Positions 28,552-35,587 of a stretch of DNA of 35,587 bases are shown here, piece by piece; within the stretch, counting starts at the first letter, position 1; every line of letters starts with the position of its first letter. The position numbers and the translations under genes are program-made. This stretch comes from a virus. Location of the stretch: IMG/VR virus record IMGVR_UViG_3300004369_000059, positions 1-35,587 of that record. The stretch is one strand, 5' to 3'. The notes under the pieces were generated by a model that worked only from the letters and a program-made list of their open reading frames with translations, was not told the origin of the DNA and ran no database searches.

Positions 28552-31500
28552 ATGCCATTAAGCAGACTAGAGAATTTTCTAAAGAATATTCAGGGTTTCA
28601 TCATTTACGTTGATCCTAACGAAATTGACGCCACTGATGATATTACCAACCAGGGTAATTCAAAAGCACGTCCATTTAGGACTATCCAGCGTGCTCTAAT
28701 TGAAGCAGCGAGATTTTCTTATCAGGCGGGTGTAGACAACGATAAGTTTGATCAAACAACGATCGTTATCGCTCCTGGTACTCACTACATCGACAACAGA
28801 CCAGGTTACCGCATTGACACCAGCGGTAATATTACAGACGCTAATAGCACCACTCAAAGTATTCCTGAACTGACACTATCGTCCAATTTTAATATTCAGG
28901 ATGCTCAAAACGATCTTTATAAGTTCAACTCTATTCACGGTGGTGTAATTATTCCCCGTGGTGTTTCGATCACTAGTATTGACCTTAGAAAAACTAAGAT
29001 CCGTCCTAAGTATGTTCCCGATCCTGAGAATGTAACCATTGAGAGATCTTCCGTCTTTAGATTGACTGGCGGATGCTACATGTATGGTTTCACATTCTTT
29101 GATGCTGATACCAACGACACGATCTTTAAGGATAACACTGGTAACAGATACGCTCCTAGATTCTCTCACCATAAACTGTCTTGCTTTGAATATGCAGACG
29201 GTACAAATAACTTTGAATCTACAGGTAATACTGACCTGGGGATGTATTATCATAAGTTGACACTTGCTTATGGTACAAGTTCTGGTAGAGCACTGCCTGA
29301 TTATCCTGGCAACGATGACTTTGAGAAGAAAATTGATGAAACCAGAATTGTTGGTTCTCTAAGTCAAGCAGGTGCTATTGCAATTAGCGATATCTATTCT
29401 GGTATAACACCAACAGATAGCACAGCAACTTCTGTTGTTACTGTTGTCACTTCTACTGATCATGGACTTCAGACTGGTACACCTGTAAGAATTACTGGTG
29501 TTAATAATAGTGAATATGATGGATCTTTCCTTGTCGCTCAAATTCTTAGCGCCACTTCTTTCACTTATTCTCTAGCAACTGCTCCAACATCTACTGCAAC
29601 ACCTGATCTCTCTGGTCTAACCCCAGAGATGGATGTTGAATCTGATAGTACAGCGTCTGCATCTCCTTATATTTACAACTGTTCTTTGAGATCATCTTAT
29701 GGACAGTGTGGTATGCTGGCAGATGGCAGCAAAGCGACTGGTTTCAAGTCGATGGTCGTGGCACAATTCACGGGTATCGGTCTTCAGAAAGATAATAATG
29801 CATTTGTTAAGTACAACAGGACAAGTGGCATCTATGAAGATCAATCAACTCTAGGATCTTCTGTTAACCTATATTCTGACGTTGAATCGAAATACAAACC
29901 TGATTATGTAAACTTCCATATTAAGGCAATAAACAACTCCTATATCCAGGCAGTTTCGATTTTTGCTATTGGTTACGCTGAGCAGTTTGTATCTGAGGCG
30001 GGTGGTGACCTTTCCATCACCAACTCCAACTCTAACTTTGGTGCAAAATCTCTTATTTCTGCTGGTTATAGAGATGATTCATTCTCTAAGGATGATAAGG
30101 GTTATATCACCCACATCATCCCACCCAGAAATAATACGAACAAAGTTACAGACCTTACATATCTAACTGCTGATGTTGATGTAACTGCTGGTCTGTCCAC
30201 CGACACCAAAATTTATTTCTATGATTATAAGAACCAAGATACTCCACCACCAAGATCTGTAAGTGGTTATATTGTTGGTGCAAAGGTTGATGATACTCTA
30301 AACGTTTCTATTGCAAGTTCTATTCAGACTGCAAGAATCTTGATGCCCACACCTGGCACAGATCCTGATGAAAGAGTATCTGCTGTCAAGTCTCATGTTG
30401 TTGGTAGAGTATCGGGTATCAACTCTATTACTTCTAACACATTTACTCTACAGGAAAATCATAAGTTTATAAATGGTGAATCCATTAGGATCATTAGTGC
30501 TGATGGTAGTCTACCTGATGGCATTGAATCCAATAAAGTTTACTTTGCAATTACTGATGGTTTGAATGCAGACCAGATTCAAATTGCAAACAATGAAAAC
30601 GGCGCAATTGCTGGGTCTGAAATCACTAATCTGAATAATTTGGGTGGTGAACTTACCATTGAGTCTAGAGTTTCTGATAAGATTCCTGGGCAAATCGGTC
30701 ACCCAATTCAATATGACTCTAGCGGTTGGTACATTAACGTTGATGTTCGCAACACCTTGTCTACCGCAATTGTCGCCAACCAAGCAAGAATTACACCTAA
30801 GACTTCAAACCTAACACTTACCAGAAAACCTGATAACAGGAATGACGGTGATAAGTTGTATAGGTTTAGATATGTTATTCCTCAGGAAGCAACAGATGCT
30901 GTTGCACTTATTCCTGGTTTTGTTCTTCAGGACTCTGGAACTCCCATCGATGATACTGTATATCAAAATGATAATACAGATATTACCGACATCACTAACC
31001 TAAGAACTAATACTAGCATTGTCAATGCTTCTTGGTCTGGTGCTACTGGTATTGTCACGACACAATATCCTCACCAACTACTTGATAATCAGCACATTCG
31101 TATTAGAAGACTCCAGACTACTAATAATACGACTGGCACCGTCAATCTTGGATTCAATAGAGACTTCACAGTTACTCAAGTTATTGATTCCAGAACGTTT
31201 GCTGTTGGACTAAACACTGATCCAGGTGGTATTACTACTGTTGCATCTTCTAGACCTTATACTTATGAGGATGCAACTGTTGTTGGTTCTGGTAGAACGT
31301 TTGCTCCATATTTTGAAAGAGTGGAGTATGGTCCTGCTTATCAGGTATTTGATACCACAACAATCCAAAAGTTTATCCCCAGCGTTCAGGATGGTATCTA
31401 TCAAGTTACCATTGCTGGTCATCTAGCAGCACCTCCACTATCTCCCTTTGCAACTTCGACCAAGTTCTTGCCCCAGAACTTTGATTACTATGTTCCCGAA

Positions 31501-33846
31501 ATTGATTCGGACAATCCTGTAGATGATCCCGATGCTGCAGCATCTTATGCAGTTAGAGATCCCGATGGTCAAGTTGATATTAACAATGTCAGAAACTCTC
31601 TAACTAGAGAATCTATCAATAGTTTCATTACTAAGTCTCACCTAGGTCTTGGTATTACAAGTCTGACTGTTACTGGCGGTCAAGCAAGTGTCTTTACTGA
31701 TTCTGATCATGGTTTCAATGGTATCAGTTCTGTAACAAGTCCTACTGGTGGTTCTAACCTAGGTCTGGACAATGCAACAGAGCAAACTTACTATAACGTT
31801 GATCTTGTAGGTGGATCTGGTCGCGGTGCAACTGCAAAGGTTGTTGTTGGTACTTCCAATACAGTTACTGCGGTTACTCTAATCAACCCTGGTTCTGGTT
31901 ATGCAGTTAGCGATACTCTAACACTAAGAGGTCTACCTTTCTTCGGTTCTCCTTCTGATTGTACTGTTGATGTTCAGGCAATCAACGATAACGTTGGTGA
32001 TGTTGTCGAAATCGTAGGTGTTTCTAGTTCTAATTACAATGGTCTTCACAGAATCACATCTGTTGAGGATGCTGTACACTTTAAGTATACAACAACTGCT
32101 GAGGATTCTAGTTCTGGTGGCACAGTCCGTCATGTCGGCACTGCAACTACAGTTATTTCTATCGCACATGATCCTACTAGTGGTATTGCAACTGTTCAGT
32201 TTGCAAGAGATCTAGGTCTCCAGTCTGGTAACAGGGTTATTCTTTCTGGTGCAACTGGATTCGCCACTGTCTACAATGGCGATAAGTACATTGTACAAAG
32301 AATTGGTTATGGTTCTTCTCTATCTGTTGAGATTGGAATTACAACAAATGCACCTGCAATTACTGGTCTAATTACTGCTTATGGTGCTGGACTAGGTGCT
32401 AGAAGAGGATTCTCTACCAGAGATAATGAGCGAGTTGGAGAAAGACAACTCACCGTATATGCTGGTAAGGAAACTATTCTCACCAGTGGGATTAGTACTA
32501 CTTCTACTAGCATCACTCTTCATAACACCACCATGTTTAGAAGAGGTGATTTCATTCAGATCGGTAGTGAGATTCTTAGAATTAAGGATAGCGATATTAA
32601 TGGGGTTCTACGCGGTGTTCTTGGTACAAATGCAACGTCCCATGAAGCGAATGAACTGGTTCGAGGTATCAAGATTCTACCTGTTGAACTTAGAAGAAAC
32701 TCTTCGCTGAGATCTTCTGGACATACTTTTGAATACACAGGTTTCGGTCCTGGTAACTACTCTACAGGTATGCCACAGAATCAGACAAGACAATTGACTG
32801 ATTCCGAAGTTAATATTTCTCAGGCATTTAGTTATAATGGTGGTTCGGTTGCCTTCACTGGCATGAACGATGATGGTATCTTCTACATTGGTAAGCGTAA
32901 GTTTGATAGTCAGGGTAGACCCATTCCTGAAGAGACAGAAACCGCAATTACTGAAGAGGAAGATAAGAACAACCTCACCGTTGATACCATTACGATTAAC
33001 ACCACACTAACTTCAAACGGTGATTCTGAATTTGTTGATCTTAACCTGAGAGGTAATAGAAAGGATGGTGTTGCTGCTGCTATTGGTGAAAATGTCTTCG
33101 TCGGTATTGGCACCACAACTCCAGATGATTCGGATTCTACCGATCACGTTCTAATTTCTACTGGATGGGACACTGGTAGTTACTTTGGTTGGGTTAGAAC
33201 TCGCGAAACGAGTGGCAAGTGGAAGCGTTTTGGTAAAGTTTCCCTTGAGTCTGATTCTGATAATTTTGTATATGATAAACTAGGCGTTGGTACAGATTCC
33301 TTCACTAATAATGATTCTTTCCATGTAACAGGCGAAACCAGACTGAGTGGTAACATTCACCATACTGGTGTTTCAACTCACGTTGGTGATGTTCAGGTAA
33401 GTTCTGGCAGTTCCTTTATCGGTGCTGGTACTATTCCTGTTGGTGGTATCATCATGTGGTCTGGAACGATCGCAAACATTCCTACTGGTTGGGCACTTTG
33501 CGACGGTAGTGGCATTACACCTGACTTGAGAGAAAGATTTATTGTTGGTGCTGGTGACGATGCTGGTGCTGGTGAAACATTCAATGCTACCACGGGTTCT
33601 ACAAGTGGTAGATATGCTGTTGGTGATACTGGTGGTTCTACTGCTCATCAACTAACGACAGCAGAAATGCCATCGCACACGCACAATTTCTTCAATATTG
33701 ATTCTAGTGCTGCAGCAGGTAACTCTGGTGTTAGAGTTAACGCGGGTTCTGGTCAAGGTCAATCAACTACTTCTGCTGGTAGTAACAACTTCCACGAAAA
33801 CAGACCCAAGTACTTCGCTCTGGCGTTCATTATGCGTACCGCCTAA
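28552..33846 (+). CDS. giant tail-fibre/adhesin-type structural protein with tail-collar C-terminus
   Basis: 1764 residues. The N-terminus (FIIYVDPNEIDATDD, NQGNSKARPFRTIQRALIEA) resembles the entry of a pectate-lyase-type right-handed beta-helix and is typical of large cyanophage structural proteins. The middle is long, Ser/Thr/Asn/Gly-rich and beta-repetitive, with a GSGYAVSDTL module like those of the gp5-like protein. The end (about 1625-1764) is a phage tail-collar domain: IPVGGIIMWSG, PTGWALCDGSG, TPDLRERFIVGAG, TAEMPSHTHNF, ENRPKYFALAFIMR. T4 gp12 ends in a related collar domain. A role in host recognition or at the baseplate rim is inferred. Transcribed from 28514. Confidence 0.8.
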   Translation: MPLSRLENFLKNIQGFIIYVDPNEIDATDDITNQGNSKARPFRTIQRALIEAARFSYQAGVDNDKFDQTTIVIAPGTHYIDNRPGYRIDTSGNITDANSTTQSIPELTLSSNFNIQDAQNDLYKFNSIHGGVIIPRGVSITSIDLRKTKIRPKYVPDPENVTIERSSVFRLTGGCYMYGFTFFDADTNDTIFKDNTGNRYAPRFSHHKLSCFEYADGTNNFESTGNTDLGMYYHKLTLAYGTSSGRALPDYPGNDDFEKKIDETRIVGSLSQAGAIAISDIYSGITPTDSTATSVVTVVTSTDHGLQTGTPVRITGVNNSEYDGSFLVAQILSATSFTYSLATAPTSTATPDLSGLTPEMDVESDSTASASPYIYNCSLRSSYGQCGMLADGSKATGFKSMVVAQFTGIGLQKDNNAFVKYNRTSGIYEDQSTLGSSVNLYSDVESKYKPDYVNFHIKAINNSYIQAVSIFAIGYAEQFVSEAGGDLSITNSNSNFGAKSLISAGYRDDSFSKDDKGYITHIIPPRNNTNKVTDLTYLTADVDVTAGLSTDTKIYFYDYKNQDTPPPRSVSGYIVGAKVDDTLNVSIASSIQTARILMPTPGTDPDERVSAVKSHVVGRVSGINSITSNTFTLQENHKFINGESIRIISADGSLPDGIESNKVYFAITDGLNADQIQIANNENGAIAGSEITNLNNLGGELTIESRVSDKIPGQIGHPIQYDSSGWYINVDVRNTLSTAIVANQARITPKTSNLTLTRKPDNRNDGDKLYRFRYVIPQEATDAVALIPGFVLQDSGTPIDDTVYQNDNTDITDITNLRTNTSIVNASWSGATGIVTTQYPHQLLDNQHIRIRRLQTTNNTTGTVNLGFNRDFTVTQVIDSRTFAVGLNTDPGGITTVASSRPYTYEDATVVGSGRTFAPYFERVEYGPAYQVFDTTTIQKFIPSVQDGIYQVTIAGHLAAPPLSPFATSTKFLPQNFDYYVPEIDSDNPVDDPDAAASYAVRDPDGQVDINNVRNSLTRESINSFITKSHLGLGITSLTVTGGQASVFTDSDHGFNGISSVTSPTGGSNLGLDNATEQTYYNVDLVGGSGRGATAKVVVGTSNTVTAVTLINPGSGYAVSDTLTLRGLPFFGSPSDCTVDVQAINDNVGDVVEIVGVSSSNYNGLHRITSVEDAVHFKYTTTAEDSSSGGTVRHVGTATTVISIAHDPTSGIATVQFARDLGLQSGNRVILSGATGFATVYNGDKYIVQRIGYGSSLSVEIGITTNAPAITGLITAYGAGLGARRGFSTRDNERVGERQLTVYAGKETILTSGISTTSTSITLHNTTMFRRGDFIQIGSEILRIKDSDINGVLRGVLGTNATSHEANELVRGIKILPVELRRNSSLRSSGHTFEYTGFGPGNYSTGMPQNQTRQLTDSEVNISQAFSYNGGSVAFTGMNDDGIFYIGKRKFDSQGRPIPEETETAITEEEDKNNLTVDTITINTTLTSNGDSEFVDLNLRGNRKDGVAAAIGENVFVGIGTTTPDDSDSTDHVLISTGWDTGSYFGWVRTRETSGKWKRFGKVSLESDSDNFVYDKLGVGTDSFTNNDSFHVTGETRLSGNIHHTGVSTHVGDVQVSSGSSFIGAGTIPVGGIIMWSGTIANIPTGWALCDGSGITPDLRERFIVGAGDDAGAGETFNATTGSTSGRYAVGDTGGSTAHQLTTAEMPSHTHNFFNIDSSAAAGNSGVRVNAGSGQGQSTTSAGSNNFHENRPKYFALAFIMRTA

Positions 33847-33849
33847 ATA
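33843..33849 (+). promoter_or_regulatory. late promoter variant CTAAATA
   Basis: CTAAATA overlaps the stop codon of the giant fibre gene, 25 bases before ATG 33875. It would drive the S74 fibre gene. Confidence 0.5.
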
Positions 33850-33874
33850 CTAAAAAAGTACCTGATAATTAGGC

Positions 33875-35074
33875 ATGGCATCAGTCAATAAGAAATTTGT
33901 TGTTGGTAATGGTCTACAGGTCGGAGATTCTGGTTTAATTGTAGATACTGCATTGGGTAGCACTGGTATCGGTTCTACCCAACCATCCTCTGGTCTAGAT
34001 GTAACTGGCGATGTGTATACTTCTGGGGTTACTACATCCTTCCTGGGATTTAGTGGCAACTTGACTGGTGTCGCAGTCACTGCCGCAGTTACGGGTAATT
34101 TGACAGGAGATGTAACAGGAAGTATCAATTCTAGTGGTGTTTCTACGGTAGCATTCTTCCAGGCGACAAACATTCGCGCTTCAGGTATTATAACTGCTAC
34201 TAACGGATTTAGTGGTAATCTAACTGGTGGAGTAACTGGTGATATATTGGGTAATCTCACTGGAAATGTAACTGGTGATGTTCAAGCGGGGTTTGTAACT
34301 GCAACTAAATCTTTTGATGGTAATCTAAATTCTTCTGGTGTTTCTACCGCAGCATTCTTACAGGTAACCACCGTTAATGCTGTTGGTGTTATTACAGCAT
34401 CTTCCTTTGAAGGTGATGGTTCTCAACTAACAGGTCTTCTAACTGGTGTTAATGAAGTAGGTGTTGGTACTGTTGCGTTCCTGAAATCCACTACAATTGA
34501 TGCAACTGGTATTATTACTGCCGCATCATTCTCTGGTGATGGTTCTGCTTTGACAGGTCTTCTAACTGGTGTTAATGAAACAGGGATTGGTACAGTTGCA
34601 TTCTTGCAATCTACTACTGTAAATGTTTCTGCTGGTGCTACTTTTGGTGGTGATGTAAGAGTTGATTCTCTGGGTGTTGGTGTTGATGCATCAGGTACAA
34701 CGGGTGAAATTAGAGCATCTGATGATATCACAGCATTCTTCTCTGATCAAAGACTAAAAGAAAATATTGAGAGCATTGAATCGGCACTAGATAAAGTGTG
34801 TGAACTCCATGGTGTACTTTATAATTTCAATGAAGTTGCTTATGAATATGGGTATACCAGCAAAGACCGAAAAGTTGGTGTTTTAGCACAAGAAGTTCAA
34901 AAAGTTCTTCCAGAAGCGGTTGCAAGAGCACCTTTCGATACGGCATATGATGAAGATGGAAATGAGTATTCTCGCAGTGGTGAGGATTATCTAACAGTAC
35001 GATATGAAAAGATAGTTCCATTGCTGATTGAGGCAATTAAAGAATTAAGATCGAAGATTGATTCTAATAAATAA
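33875..35074 (+). CDS. tail fibre with Peptidase_S74 (endosialidase) chaperone domain
   Basis: 399 residues. The first 290 are Gly/Thr/Ser/Val beta-repeats (GNLTGDVTG, GIITAASF, GDGSQLTGLL), typical of a trimeric fibre shaft. Residues about 288-399 are the intramolecular chaperone: SDQRLKENI with the conserved S-D-x-R-L-K, then LYNFNEV, KVGVLAQEVQKVLPEAV and VRYEKIVPLLIEAIKELR. The chaperone trimerises the shaft and normally cuts itself off at the Ser in SDxRLK. AGG lies 4 bases before the ATG. It carries a 123-base tandem repeat (34412-34657). Confidence 0.9.
   Translation: MASVNKKFVVGNGLQVGDSGLIVDTALGSTGIGSTQPSSGLDVTGDVYTSGVTTSFLGFSGNLTGVAVTAAVTGNLTGDVTGSINSSGVSTVAFFQATNIRASGIITATNGFSGNLTGGVTGDILGNLTGNVTGDVQAGFVTATKSFDGNLNSSGVSTAAFLQVTTVNAVGVITASSFEGDGSQLTGLLTGVNEVGVGTVAFLKSTTIDATGIITAASFSGDGSALTGLLTGVNETGIGTVAFLQSTTVNVSAGATFGGDVRVDSLGVGVDASGTTGEIRASDDITAFFSDQRLKENIESIESALDKVCELHGVLYNFNEVAYEYGYTSKDRKVGVLAQEVQKVLPEAVARAPFDTAYDEDGNEYSRSGEDYLTVRYEKIVPLLIEAIKELRSKIDSNK
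34412..34657 (+). repeat. 123-bp tandem repeat in fibre shaft
   Basis: Two 123-base units (34412-34534 and 34535-34657) each encode 41 residues of the form GDGSxLTGLLTGVNExGxGTVAFLxSTT. Related, more worn units lie upstream (34130-34300) and in the next gene (around 35240-35290). Confidence 0.8.
35066..35073 (+). promoter_or_regulatory. late promoter AATAAATA
   Basis: AATAAATA overlaps the stop of the S74 fibre gene, 29 bases before ATG 35102. Confidence 0.55.
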
Positions 35075-35101
35075 TAGAAGAAAACGTTACTATAATTTTC
35101 C

Positions 35102-35587
35102 ATGTCAAGGGCGCGAGAACTTAGTAGAGTCGGATCACTAACTGGTATTTCTACCATCACTGGTGTTATCCATGCAGATCAAGACAATAACAGATTCAAA
35201 GTTGGTAGTGGCGTAACCATCACGACTAGTGGTAATATCGCTGCTGCTGGCATTATTACCGCAGCATCATTCGTCGGTGATGGTTCGGGCATTACAAACG
35301 CAGGTTCAACACTATCTGCTGGTTCTGGCAGCCAACGCATTGTTCTGACATCGCAAACAACAGGCGCGATGACAGCAACATCAACAGATTCTGGTCTAAC
35401 ATATGAGTCTGGCGCTGATGCTCTGACAGTCAGTGGCGGTTTGAGTGTTGGTGCTGCTGCTACAGTTGGCGGTAACCTAACAGTCACTGGTAACCTAACT
35501 GTTGACGGAACCACAACTACGGTTAACTCAACAACCCTAACCGTAGACGACAAGAACATCGAACTAGGTTCGACTGCTTCTCCTTCT
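35102..35587 (+). CDS. tail-fibre-like structural protein (5' part, cut by window end)
   Basis: The first 162 residues of a frame that runs off the window. It starts MSRARELSRVGSLTGISTIT and continues in Gly/Ser/Thr/Ala-rich beta-repeats. AAGIITAASFVGDGSGIT matches the module in the preceding fibre gene. LTVSGGLSVGAAATVGGNLT and NSTTLTVDDKNIELG are typical of cyanophage fibre proteins. The rest, including any chaperone or binding end, is outside. A late promoter overlaps the previous stop. Confidence 0.8.
   Translation, partial: MSRARELSRVGSLTGISTITGVIHADQDNNRFKVGSGVTITTSGNIAAAGIITAASFVGDGSGITNAGSTLSAGSGSQRIVLTSQTTGAMTATSTDSGLTYESGADALTVSGGLSVGAAATVGGNLTVTGNLTVDGTTTTVNSTTLTVDDKNIELGSTASPS

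Noticed and set aside
1-35587. tRNA genes, CRISPR arrays, insertion sequences, attachment sites
   Set aside because: I looked for cloverleaf-type inverted repeats, regularly spaced repeats and transposase motifs and found none.

Overview
The window is a 35.6 kb piece of a T4-like cyanomyovirus, a tailed phage of marine Synechococcus or Prochlorococcus. Three things show this. First, it carries recognisable T4-type replication, late-transcription and tail genes (gp32, gp33, gp59, gp4, gp26, gp27-like, gp5-like, gp48, gp53). Second, it carries genes typical of cyanophages: talC transaldolase, thyX, phoH, a CP12-like protein, and the cyanobacterial-type DUF1825 and DUF4278 families. Third, it has repeated NATAAATA/CTAAATA late promoters. 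There are no tRNA, rRNA, IS or CRISPR features. Nearly all reading frames are tightly packed, often with ATGA or TGATG stop/start overlaps.

Layout: (1) 1-4525, accessory metabolism. After a cut-off gene and a small conserved gene there is a promoter, stem-loop and terminator cluster (473-563). A tightly coupled series of seven genes follows: small conserved protein, secreted HExxH metallopeptidase-like protein, TalC, 2OG-Fe(II) oxygenase-like protein, HNH nuclease, flavin-dependent halogenase and glutaredoxin. (2) 4526-6588, small conserved genes, two DUF4278-like genes, a repeated intergenic element, sigma70-type promoters and a strong terminator. (3) 6588-9961, a NodU-type carbamoyltransferase split into separate N- and C-terminal proteins, then thyX, a DUF2892-like membrane protein, and a second N-terminal carbamoyltransferase protein with no C-terminal partner next to it. 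(4) 9988-13816, phoH, a PD-(D/E)XK exonuclease, gp33, gp59, a DUF1825 protein and gp32. (5) 13894-17256, minus strand: gp4, a gp2-like candidate, gp48 and gp53, with their own late promoter and terminator. (6) 17285-27235, the baseplate hub and tail-tube operon, including an SLT-type and an M23-type wall-degrading protein and the CP12-like gene. (7) 27247-27834, a small island of three early-type genes with a sigma70-type promoter. (8) 27782-28510, a coiled-coil structural protein on the minus strand. (9) 28552 to the end, tail-fibre or adhesin-type proteins: a 1764-residue protein ending in a tail-collar domain, a fibre with a Peptidase_S74 chaperone end, and a cut-off relative.

How it fits together: early host-type promoters feed small takeover genes, while late promoters, read with the help of gp33 on the phage-modified polymerase, feed the structural blocks. 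TalC and the CP12-like protein fit the known cyanophage strategy of shifting host carbon flow from the Calvin cycle to the pentose phosphate pathway, and ThyX supplies nucleotides. The halogenase, oxygenase and carbamoyltransferases suggest small-molecule or glycan modification, with substrates unknown. All family assignments were made by reading motifs by eye; no database search was run.
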